Part shown: positions 57,235 through 64,000 of the stretch, piece after piece | Layout of the letters: each line of letters opens with the position of its first letter | How positions within the stretch are numbered: position 1 is the first letter of the stretch | NCBI RefSeq assembly: GCF_007666205.1 | Contig: NZ_VDOR01000003.1 | Coordinates: 1 to 64,000, forward strand | DNA from: Kocuria palustris | GTDB lineage: Bacteria > Actinomycetota > Actinomycetes > Actinomycetales > Micrococcaceae | Reading direction: 5' to 3' | Length of the DNA: 64,000 nt | The notes under the pieces: generated by a model | The model's database searches: none | Told to the model about the DNA's origin: nothing | What the model saw: the letters and a program-made list of their open reading frames with translations, nothing else | Position numbers and translations under genes: made by a program

Positions 57235-58605
57235 TCAGGGCCGGATGTGCCCGTCGCCCTGGACGATCCACTTGGTGGTCGTGAGCTCCTCGAGGCCCAT
57301 GGGGCCGCGGGCATGCATCTTCTGCGTGGAGATGCCGATCTCCGCCCCGAGGCCCAGCTCGCCGCCGTCGGTGAAGCGCGTGGAGGCGTTGACCATGACC
57401 GCCGCGGCGTCGATCGAGGCGATGAACCTCTCCGAGGCCGCCAGGTCGTTCGTCACGATCGCCTCGGTGTGGCGGGTCGTGTAGCGCTCGATGTGCTCGA
57501 GCGCCTCGTCGAGCGAGTCGACGACCTTCACGGCCATGTGCATGTCGAGGTACTCGGTGCCCCAGTCCTCCTCGGTGGCCTGGGGCTGGTCGGCGCCCGA
57601 GGGCAGCATCTCGGCGGCGCGGTCGTCGACGTGCAGGGTCACCCCTGCCCGGATCAGCGCCTCGAGCACGGCGGGCCCGGCCTGGGCGTCGCGATGCAGC
57701 AGCAGCGTCTCCGCCGTGTTGCAGGTGGAGGTGCGGTGGGTCTTGGCGTTGACGGCGACCTCGACCGCCATCTTCTCCGCCGCCGAGGCGTCGATGTAGA
57801 CATGGACATTGCCCTCGCCGGTCTCGATGACCGGGACGGTGGCGTTGTCCACGACGGACTGGATGAGCCCGTGGCCGCCGCGCGGGATGAGCACATCCAC
57901 CTTGCCGCGGGCGGTCATCAGCGCGTTGGCCCCGTCGCGGCCGTAGTCGTCGACGGTCTGCACGATGTCCACGGGCAGGCGCTTGTCGGCGAGCGCGTCG
58001 CGGATCAGGCCGACGAGCACCCGGTTGGACTCCGCGGCGGCGGACCCGCCGCGCAGCAGCACGGCGTTGCCGGACTTCAGGGCGATGCCCGCGATGTCCA
58101 CCGTCACGTTCGGGCGCGCCTCGTAGATCGCCCCGACGACGCCCATGGGGACGCGGATCTGGCGCATGCGCAGGCCGTTGGCCAGGGTCTGCCCGCGGAC
58201 GAATGCGCCCACCGGATCGGGCAGCGCGGCGAGCTCGCGCAGGGAGTCGGCCAGTCCGGCGATGCGCTCGTCGTCGAGCTCGAGGCGATCCAGCAGCGCG
58301 GAGGAGGTGCCGTTCTCCCGGCCGCGCTCGAGGTCCCGCTTGTTCGCCTCGACGATGCGCGCCGCGGAAGCCTCGATCGACTCCGCGATGTGCAGCAGCG
58401 CATCGTCCTTGCGCGATCGGGTGGCCGTGGCCAGAGTGCGAGAGGCCGCCTTGGCGTCGTCTGCCATCAGGCCGACGGCGGTCTCGGGATCCTCGCCGAA
58501 GGTCTGGTGGGCCAGCCGGGTCGAGGCGTCGGTCGAGGCCTTGACGTTCGTGTCGTCCTGCCCCTCGCCCTTGTCGGCGGTCCGGTCCGTGGTGTTCTCT
58601 GCCAT
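57235..58605 (-). CDS. proA: Glutamate-5-semialdehyde dehydrogenase
   Basis: Second enzyme of proline biosynthesis, reducing gamma-glutamyl phosphate with NADPH. The 456-residue protein shows VPMGVVGAIYEARPNVTVDIA, LLRGGSAAAESNRVLV, the catalytic Cys in TSTCNTAETLLLHRDA, and the C-terminal TRFTDGGELGLGAEIGISTQKMHARGPMGLEELTT signature (read in two parts). GGAGGAGGAG lies nine bases before its ATG. It is separated from proB by a 17-bp hairpin, so the genes may not be fully co-transcribed. Confidence 0.96.
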   Translation of the reverse strand: MAENTTDRTADKGEGQDDTNVKASTDASTRLAHQTFGEDPETAVGLMADDAKAASRTLATATRSRKDDALLHIAESIEASAARIVEANKRDLERGRENGTSSALLDRLELDDERIAGLADSLRELAALPDPVGAFVRGQTLANGLRMRQIRVPMGVVGAIYEARPNVTVDIAGIALKSGNAVLLRGGSAAAESNRVLVGLIRDALADKRLPVDIVQTVDDYGRDGANALMTARGKVDVLIPRGGHGLIQSVVDNATVPVIETGEGNVHVYIDASAAEKMAVEVAVNAKTHRTSTCNTAETLLLHRDAQAGPAVLEALIRAGVTLHVDDRAAEMLPSGADQPQATEEDWGTEYLDMHMAVKVVDSLDEALEHIERYTTRHTEAIVTNDLAASERFIASIDAAAVMVNASTRFTDGGELGLGAEIGISTQKMHARGPMGLEELTTTKWIVQGDGHIRP

Positions 58606-58746
58606 CAGGGTGTGCTCCTCCTCCGCCCGCGGGCGGGATCGTGATTCATCCTGCTTCGGTCATCGGCTGCGTGCAGCGCTGCTGGCTGAGGCAGCGCATG
58701 GCTGCCGGTCGTTGTTCCGCGCGGGGTGCGCGGCAGCGGAGCGCCG

Positions 58747-58783
58747 CGCCCGTCCCGTCCGCCGGCGGCGGACGGGACGGGCG
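58747..58783 (-). terminator. Hairpin directly after proB
   Basis: A perfect 17-bp inverted repeat, CGCCCGTCCCGTCCGCC and its complement, with a GGC loop. It begins four bases after the proB stop. This is the strongest hairpin in the window and lies between proB and proA; there is no T-tract. Confidence 0.75.
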
Positions 58784-58786
58784 GGG

Positions 58787-60166
58787 TCACTCCCCCTTCT
58801 CCCTGCGGGAGCGCTCGGGCTCGGCTGACCGGCTGCGTCGGCGCGCTGCGCCCTTCTCCTTGCCCGTGCTCCTGTCCCTGGCCCCGACCTTGGGCAGCGA
58901 GTGGGTCCTGGGCTGGCGGCGGACCTTGGTCTTCGCGGAGCGCGAGCGCACCGTCACGAGGTTGTCGACGTGCACGAGCGAGCGCTCGTACTCCGAGCCC
59001 AGGCTCCGGCCGATCTCCCGGGTGGTGCGCCCGAGCATCTCGGGGATGTCCTCCGAGCCGTAGTTGCTCAGCCCGTGGGCGATCTCCTCGCCGTCCTGGC
59101 TCACGAGGGAGACCGGCTCCCCCGCCGAGAACGTGCCGCGCACCTCGGTCACCCCGGCCGGCAGCAGCGACTTGCGCTTGCCGATGGCCTTCACGGCGCC
59201 GTCGTCGAGCACGAGCGTGCCCTTGATGTCGGCCAGGTGGGCCAGCCACAGCAGGCGCGTGTTGCGACGTCCGCCGGTCGGCAGGAACCACGTGCCGACG
59301 TCCTCGCCGGCCAGCGCCCGGTCGATGTTCTGCGTCGAGGTGACCAGCGCCGGGACGCCGCCGGCCGCGGCGATGCGGGCGGCCTGGACCTTGGTCACCA
59401 TGCCTCCCGAGCCCACGCCCGCGCGCCCGACGGTCCCGATCTCGACGCCCTCGAGGTCCTTGAGCGGATCCTCGACGACCGGGATCCGCTCGCCGCCCTC
59501 GTCGGGGTGCTTGGTGTACAGCGCGTCGACGTCCGAGAGCAGCAGCAGGACGTCGGCCTTGATCAGGTTGGCGGTCAGGGCCGCGATGCGGTCGTTGTCG
59601 CCGAACTTGATCTCCTGGGTCGCGACCGCGTCGTTCTCGTTGATGATCGGCATGACGCCCAGGTCCAGCAGCCGCTCGATCTGCCGGTGGGTGTTCATGT
59701 AGTGGCTGCGGTTCATCAGGTCCTCGGCCGTGACCAGGACCTGGCCCACGAGGACGTCGTAGCGGGCCAGCGAATCGATGTAGCGGCCCATGAGCAGCCC
59801 CTGCCCGACCGAGGCCGCCGCCTGCTGGGCGGCCAGCTCCTTGGGGCGCCGGTCGAAGCCCAGCGGCGACAGTCCGGCCGAGATCGCCCCCGAGGAGACG
59901 TACACGACCTCCTTGCCGCTCTTCTTCTGCATCCCCAGGGCCGCGACGATGCGCTGGATGGCCGCCTCGTCGATCGAGTTCTGGATGCTGGTCAGCGACG
60001 ACGAGCCGACCTTCACCACGATCCGCTTGGCGCGCGGGATCTGCGACGGCGTCGAGATCGGCGAGGTCCGGTTCTTGCCGCGGCTCTCGGCGCTGAGCTG
60101 CTCGACGGACTTCTCCGCCTCTCCGCCCATCCGGTCGATGTCGGTCTTCTGCAGGCCCTTGGGCAT
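58787..60166 (-). CDS. proB: Glutamate 5-kinase
   Basis: First step of proline synthesis; phosphorylates glutamate. The 459-residue protein has the kinase domain (RIVVKVGSSSLTS, VSSGAISAGL, MPIINENDAVATQEIKFGDNDRIAALTANL and GSGGMVTKVQAARIAAAGG) and a C-terminal PUA domain (FSAGEPVSLVSQDGEEIAHGLSNYGSEDI). A roughly 50-residue Arg/Lys-rich tail after residue 400 is longer than usual. An N-terminal stretch of about 45 polar residues precedes the kinase fold. ATG 60166 has GGAG and AGGAAGGA nearby. Confidence 0.95.
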   Translation of the reverse strand: MPKGLQKTDIDRMGGEAEKSVEQLSAESRGKNRTSPISTPSQIPRAKRIVVKVGSSSLTSIQNSIDEAAIQRIVAALGMQKKSGKEVVYVSSGAISAGLSPLGFDRRPKELAAQQAAASVGQGLLMGRYIDSLARYDVLVGQVLVTAEDLMNRSHYMNTHRQIERLLDLGVMPIINENDAVATQEIKFGDNDRIAALTANLIKADVLLLLSDVDALYTKHPDEGGERIPVVEDPLKDLEGVEIGTVGRAGVGSGGMVTKVQAARIAAAGGVPALVTSTQNIDRALAGEDVGTWFLPTGGRRNTRLLWLAHLADIKGTLVLDDGAVKAIGKRKSLLPAGVTEVRGTFSAGEPVSLVSQDGEEIAHGLSNYGSEDIPEMLGRTTREIGRSLGSEYERSLVHVDNLVTVRSRSAKTKVRRQPRTHSLPKVGARDRSTGKEKGAARRRSRSAEPERSRREKGE

Positions 60167-60230
60167 GTGCTCCGTGTCCTTCCTGAGGCCCCAGCGGGGC
60201 ACGGGTCGTTCGGGAGTGATCGTCGGCTGT

Positions 60231-61832
60231 TCAGTCCTGCGCGGGCTCCTCGCCCTCCGCGCCCCGTCCGGGGCCGCGGCGACGCGCCTCGAGGGACTCG
60301 GTCCACACGCCGGCACGGCGCTCGGACTCGAGCTCGTCGCGCGCGGCGGTCTTGGCGTCCATCCGCTCGTAGAACTCGCGGCGCTTCTGCTCGCGGGTGG
60401 GCCGGCTGGTGGACTCGGCCAGGCGCGGGTCGGTGCCGCGCGGGGCGGCCAGCAGCTCGGCGCCGCCGACCATGGTCGGCTCCCAGTCGAAGATGACGCC
60501 GTTCTCCTCGGGACCGATCAGCACCGCGTCGCCGGGACGGGCCTTCTGGCGGAACAGCTCGTCCTCGATGCCGAGCTTGGCGAAGCGGTCGGCCAGATAG
60601 CCGACGGCCTCCTCGTTGTCGAAGGCGGTCTGCAGCACCCACTTCTCCGGCTTCTCGCCGCGGACGTGCCACAGCGGCTCCGCTCCCCGCTGCTCGCGGG
60701 TGATCGTGAAGTCGGGCACCCCGGCACGGCCGCCGCGGCGCGTGCGCAGCGGCTCGGGGCGCAGCACGGTCGGCGCCGTCCCGACCTCGGCCTCGGCCTC
60801 CCGGCCCTGCTCGACGAGCTCGCCCATGGCGTAGCCCAGCAGGCTGAGCCCCTCGTGGGACGCGGTCGAGACCTCGAACACGCGGTAGCCGCGCTCTTCG
60901 AGGTCCGGTCGCACGAAGTCGGCGAGCTCGCGGGCCTCGGGGACGTCGATCTTGTTGAGGACCACCAGCCGGGGGCGCTCGAGCAGCGGGATCGAGCGCC
61001 CGCCGTCGAGCTTGCCGTCGATCGCGTAGGCGGCCAGCTCCGCCTCGAGCGCCTCGAGATCGGAGATCGGATCGCGGTTCGGCTCGAGCGTCGCGCAGTC
61101 GATCACGTGCACGAGCGCGGCGCAGCGCTCGACGTGGCGCAGGAACTCCAGGCCCAGGCCCTTGCCCTCGGAGGCACCGGGGATCAGGCCCGGGACGTCG
61201 GCGACCGTGTAGCGGTGCTGCCCGGCCTCGACCACGCCGAGGTTCGGCACGAGCGTCGTGAACGGGTACTCGGCGATCTTGGGGCGGGCCTTGGACATGG
61301 CGGCGATCAGCGAGGACTTGCCCGCCGACGGGTAGCCCACGAGGGCGATGTCCGCCAGCGACTTGACCTCCAGGACGACATCGCGGACGTCGCCCGGCAG
61401 GCCCAGCAGCGCGAAGCCGGGGGCCTTGCGCTTGGGCGAGGCCAGCGCGGCATTGCCCAGACCGCCCTGGCCGCCGTGGGCCGCCACGTACTCTGCGCCG
61501 ATGCCCACGAGGTCGGCGAGCACCTCGCCGTCGCGGTCCTTGACGACGGTGCCGTCCGGCACCGAGAGGACCAGGTCCTGGCCGTTGAAGCCGTTGCGGT
61601 CATCGCCCATGCCCGGGCCGCCGTTCGGGGCCGAGCGATGGGGGGAGCGGTGGTACGGCAGCAGCGTGGTGGACTGGCCGTCGACCCGCAGGATCACCGA
61701 GCCGCCGTCGCCCCCGTGGCCGCCGTCGGGCCCGCCGAGCGGCTTGAACTTCTCGCGGCGGACGGACACGCAGCCGTGGCCGCCGCTGCCCCCCGCTGCA
61801 TGGAGCACCACTCGGTCGACGAATTCGGCCAT
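60231..61832 (-). CDS. obg: GTPase Obg
   Basis: Ribosome-associated GTPase linked to stress and 50S assembly. The 533-residue protein has the N-terminal glycine-rich Obg fold ([34 protein letters not shown], read in parts), the G1 loop GYPSAGKSS, switch regions and [30 protein letters not shown], and a C-terminal OCT domain ([23 protein letters not shown]). GAGGAGGGGAG lies upstream of ATG 61832; the frame extends upstream without family sequence. A roughly 60-residue basic/acidic tail ends the protein. Upstream of proB. Confidence 0.96.
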   Translation of the reverse strand: MAEFVDRVVLHAAGGSGGHGCVSVRREKFKPLGGPDGGHGGDGGSVILRVDGQSTTLLPYHRSPHRSAPNGGPGMGDDRNGFNGQDLVLSVPDGTVVKDRDGEVLADLVGIGAEYVAAHGGQGGLGNAALASPKRKAPGFALLGLPGDVRDVVLEVKSLADIALVGYPSAGKSSLIAAMSKARPKIAEYPFTTLVPNLGVVEAGQHRYTVADVPGLIPGASEGKGLGLEFLRHVERCAALVHVIDCATLEPNRDPISDLEALEAELAAYAIDGKLDGGRSIPLLERPRLVVLNKIDVPEARELADFVRPDLEERGYRVFEVSTASHEGLSLLGYAMGELVEQGREAEAEVGTAPTVLRPEPLRTRRGGRAGVPDFTITREQRGAEPLWHVRGEKPEKWVLQTAFDNEEAVGYLADRFAKLGIEDELFRQKARPGDAVLIGPEENGVIFDWEPTMVGGAELLAAPRGTDPRLAESTSRPTREQKRREFYERMDAKTAARDELESERRAGVWTESLEARRRGPGRGAEGEEPAQD

Positions 61833-61874
61833 GGTCTCCCCTCCTCGCCGGGCCTGTCGCGCCGGCAGCTGATG

Positions 61875-61894
61875 GGCACCTTCCGGAAGGTGCC
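61875..61894. promoter_or_regulatory. 20-bp perfect palindrome upstream of obg
   Basis: GGCACCTTCCGGAAGGTGCC, 43 bp before the obg ATG and between the rpmA terminator and obg. It could be an operator for an obg promoter or a leader hairpin; the sequence alone does not decide. Confidence 0.4.
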
Positions 61895-61949
61895 GCTGTG
61901 TGCGACCCGCCCGCGGCTCTGAGCGCGGCCCGGGTCCGGACGAAGAACA

Positions 61950-61978
61950 GAGGGTGGGCGCACATGGCACCCACCCTC
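61950..61978 (-). terminator. Hairpin terminator after rpmA
   Basis: A 12-bp stem with one G-U pair (GAGGGTGGGCGC against GCACCCACCCTC) and a 5-base loop, 86 bp after rpmA. On the minus strand it is followed by TGTTCTTCGTCC, a partly U-rich tail. Confidence 0.7.
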
Positions 61979-62064
61979 CGATTCCTGCGGTGAGCATGAC
62001 GCGGGTCCTGCCGCGTCACAGGCCGCTCGGCGCCCCTGTCCGGGACTGCCGTGCGGCCGAGGGG

Positions 62065-62322
62065 TCACTTCGCTGCTGCGAGGACGTTCACGACCTTGCG
62101 GCCGCGCTTGGTCCCGAAGGCCACCTCACCGGTGGCCAGGGCGAACAGCGTGTCGTCCTTGCCGCGGCCGACGTTGTCGCCCGGGTGGAAGTGGGTGCCG
62201 CGCTGGCGCACGATGATCGAGCCAGCGTTGACGGACTCGCCGCCGAAGCGCTTGACGCCCAGGTACTGGGCGTTGGAGTCGCGGCCGTTGCGGGTGGAGC
62301 TTGCGCCCTTCTTATGTGCCAT
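62065..62322 (-). CDS. rpmA: 50S ribosomal protein L27
   Basis: Ribosomal protein near the peptidyl-transferase centre. The 85-residue sequence matches the full family length: [19 protein letters not shown], then [23 protein letters not shown] and [21 protein letters not shown]. No N-terminal cleavable extension is present. It lies 88 bp after rplU on the same strand. Confidence 0.98.
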   Translation of the reverse strand: MAHKKGASSTRNGRDSNAQYLGVKRFGGESVNAGSIIVRQRGTHFHPGDNVGRGKDDTLFALATGEVAFGTKRGRKVVNVLAAAK

Positions 62323-62410
62323 GGCTGCTGCCTGCTTTCGCTAGTCGGTCCCTCCGGCGCCGTCGCGGCGACGCCGGGGACCCAGGGATGGGAGGGGGCT
62401 GACCGGAGGA

Positions 62411-62722
62411 TCAGGCCTTGATGTCGGTGACCTTCACGGTGGTCAGCTCGGAACGGTGACCCTGGCGCTTCTTGTAGCCGGTCTTGTTCTTGTACCGCAT
62501 GATGCGGATCTTGGGGCCGCGGAGGTTCTCGACGACCTCGGCGGTCACCGTGACGCCCGAGAGCTTCTCGGCCTCGGAGGTCACCTTATCGCCGTCGACG
62601 ACCAGGAGGGCGGGCAGCTCGAGGGTGCTGCCGGCCTGGCCGGCGACACGGTCGAGGGTCACGAGGTCGCCGACGGCAACCTTCTCCTGGCGGCCGCCTG
62701 CACGGACAATCGCGTAAACCAC
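62411..62722 (-). CDS. rplU: 50S ribosomal protein L21
   Basis: Ribosomal protein that binds 23S rRNA with L20. The 103-residue protein begins [18 protein letters not shown] and ends with [22 protein letters not shown], the diagnostic L21 tail. The start is GTG at 62722 preceded by GAGAGAAGTGAG. It is the first gene of the rplU-rpmA unit. Confidence 0.97.
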   Translation of the reverse strand: MVYAIVRAGGRQEKVAVGDLVTLDRVAGQAGSTLELPALLVVDGDKVTSEAEKLSGVTVTAEVVENLRGPKIRIMRYKNKTGYKKRQGHRSELTTVKVTDIKA

Positions 62723-63069
62723 GGGGAACTCACTTCTCTCGAGTAGAAATCACTGTCTTGGGGCGCAGACGCTCCTGCCTGACTGACGACGCCGAGAACA
62801 CCGTGGCATCGGCCTGCCAGTGGGATGGAGACAGTACGGCCGACGCGGCTTCCCAGCGGTCAGGAGCTGCACCCGGGTGTGCCGCCGAAGTCCCGCGCTT
62901 GCGACGTGGACGGGTTCGCAAGGGGTCATGCGGTGATGGCACTGAGGAAGCAGATTACTCCACCGGAGGTCCCAGCGACAAGGACATCGGGGCGCGCGCG
63001 TCGTCGCGGTGCTCACGTCCTGCGGCCCCGGAGCGGCTCGCGGGCCGGCATCCGGGGCCGCGGGGCGGG
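62723..63069. promoter_or_regulatory. rplU promoter and long leader
   Basis: A minus-strand promoter is visible: TTGTCG (-35, 62976-62981), 18-bp spacer, TAATCT (-10, 62952-62957). It predicts a leader of about 220 nt before rplU. I cannot assign the leader to a known ribosomal-protein leader family. Apart from this, the 347-bp interval has no coding sign. Confidence 0.55.
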
Positions 63070-63729
63070 TCATCTCGGCATCTGCGCCGCGTAGGCCCGG
63101 GCGGCGGCCTCCGGATCGGGGGCCGCGCAGATGCCCGACACGACGGCCACGCCGTCGGCCCCGGCGCGGCGCAGCGGGCCGGCGTCCTCGGGTCGGATGC
63201 CGCCGATGGCCACGACCGGCAGGCGGCTGAGTCCGTGCAGCTCGGCGAAGCCGTCGACGCCCAGGGGCTGCGGCGCATCGGGCTTGGTCGCGGTGGCGCG
63301 CACGGCGCCGATGCCGAGGTAGTCCACGGTGCCCTCGGGCAGCGAGTGGGCGGCGAGCACCTCGTCCGGGGTCCCCGCGGAGAGTCCGATGATCGCCCCC
63401 GCCCCGCACAGCCGTCGCGCGTCCTCCGGGGGAAGGTCGGACTGGCCGACGTGCACCCCGTCGCTGGCGATGCCGCGGGCCCGCGCCGCCAGGTGGATCT
63501 CGACCCGGTCGTCCACGACGACGGGCACGCGCCCGGCGATCCGGTCCGCGACGGCTCCGAGCAGCTCGAGCAGCTCGCGGCCGGTCAGCTGCTTGGCACG
63601 GACCTGGATCATGGTGGCCCCGCCGCGCACGGCGAGCTCCGCCACCTCGGGGACGGCGCGGGGACGGCTGAGGACGTCGTCGGTCACGTGATAGAGGTGC
63701 AGGGCCGAGGGGTCGAACGCGGGGCTCAC
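63070..63729 (-). CDS. thiE: Thiamine-phosphate synthase
   Basis: Joins HMP-pyrophosphate and THZ-phosphate to make thiamine phosphate. The 219-residue TIM barrel has GGATMIQVRAKQLTGRELLELL, VVDDRVEIHLAARARGI, GVHVGQSDLPPEDARRL, YLGIGAVRATATKPDAPQPLG and VVAIGGIRPEDAG. GTG at 63729 overlaps the thiM stop (GTGA), so the pair is translationally coupled. A longer frame upstream would read into thiM. Confidence 0.95.
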   Translation of the reverse strand: MSPAFDPSALHLYHVTDDVLSRPRAVPEVAELAVRGGATMIQVRAKQLTGRELLELLGAVADRIAGRVPVVVDDRVEIHLAARARGIASDGVHVGQSDLPPEDARRLCGAGAIIGLSAGTPDEVLAAHSLPEGTVDYLGIGAVRATATKPDAPQPLGVDGFAELHGLSRLPVVAIGGIRPEDAGPLRRAGADGVAVVSGICAAPDPEAAARAYAAQMPR

Positions 63730-64000
63730 GCTGCGCCCTCCCTGCTCTCCGGGCTCACCCGCGATCGGCGGGCGGCGTCCTCGGGCGACAGCGCACTCAG
63801 CGCATCGAGCAGGTGCACGGCGAACGTCCCGGGGCCGGCGCAGCGCTGCGCGGCGTCCTCGGCGGCCAGACCCCACACGAGGCTGCCCAGCACGGCGGCC
63901 TCACCGGGGTCCTCGGTCACGGCGGTGAAGGCCGCGATCACCGCGCCCAGGGCGCAGCCGCCGCCGGTCACCCGCGTCAGCAGCTCGTGGCCGTGCGGGA
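63726..64000 (-). CDS. thiM: Hydroxyethylthiazole kinase (partial)
   Basis: Only the C-terminal part is in the window; the 5' end lies beyond 64000. The visible sequence (PHGHELLTRVTGGGCALGAVIAAFTAV) contains the family's C-terminal VTGxGCxLGA motif with the conserved cysteine. It phosphorylates thiazole for ThiE. Translationally coupled to thiE. Confidence 0.88.
   Translation of the reverse strand, partial: PHGHELLTRVTGGGCALGAVIAAFTAVTEDPGEAAVLGSLVWGLAAEDAAQRCAGPGTFAVHLLDALSALSPEDAARRSRVSPESREGAA

Overview
The window is chromosomal DNA from a very GC-rich actinobacterium. The evidence is a strong third-position G/C bias in every reading frame I accept, an actinobacterial gene order (hisS / rel-secF-secD-yajC-ruvB-ruvA-ruvC-yebC / murT-gatD / thrS), a class Ib nrdHIEF operon, a MurT-GatD pair and the rplU-rpmA-obg-proB-proA-nadD-rsfS string. 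This fits Micrococcales, probably family Micrococcaceae. The genus is not resolved. No rRNA, CRISPR array, insertion sequence or prophage gene was seen.

Layout. 0.1-9.2 kb: dtd, an alpha/beta hydrolase, aspS, an APC permease, hisS, a DUF349 protein and an AbiEi-like orphan. 9.2-24.1 kb: a long minus-strand run covering stringent response (rel), protein export (secF, secD, yajC), Holliday-junction processing (ruvB, ruvA, ruvC), yebC, peptidoglycan amidation (gatD, murT), an FAD oxidase and a Bcr/CflA-type MFS pump. 24.1-27 kb: a HIT protein and thrS. 27-34.5 kb is plus-strand and more accessory: an MFS transporter, a lipoprotein, a small membrane protein, a Pif1 helicase fused to exonuclease-like and BRCT regions, and a flavoprotein monooxygenase. 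34.6-38.7 kb: nrdH-nrdI-nrdE-nrdF behind a pair of NrdR-like boxes.

39.2-54.5 kb is a metabolic and accessory block: aldehyde dehydrogenase, App1-type phosphatase, DUF3817, PPK2, a palindromic repeat cluster, a quinone-reductase-like enzyme, glycerate kinase, EamA exporter, O-acetyltransferase, LLM flavin oxidoreductase, CGNR regulator, hydrolase, then an MmyB-like regulator with an MFS pump and zinc alcohol dehydrogenase. It ends in two gene remnants next to a tRNA-Ala(GGC). The truncated end of one remnant coincides with a 14-bp duplicate of the tRNA 3' part, which looks like a scar of site-specific integration.

54.6-64 kb is again core and all minus-strand: tRNA-Ala, rsfS, a tail-anchored acidic protein, nadD, a small membrane protein, proA, proB, obg, rpmA, rplU, thiE and a partial thiM.

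Most interesting: (1) ruvC and the MFS gene at 22.9-24.1 kb have no ATG, GTG or TTG that fits their N-terminus and appear to start at CTG; (2) the tRNA-Ala duplication at the break of a truncated dehydrogenase; (3) the helicase/exonuclease-like/BRCT fusion; (4) an inverted and direct cluster of a roughly 19-bp repeat after ppk2; (5) a recurrent -10 hexamer placed 6-8 nt before ATG, indicating many leaderless mRNAs.
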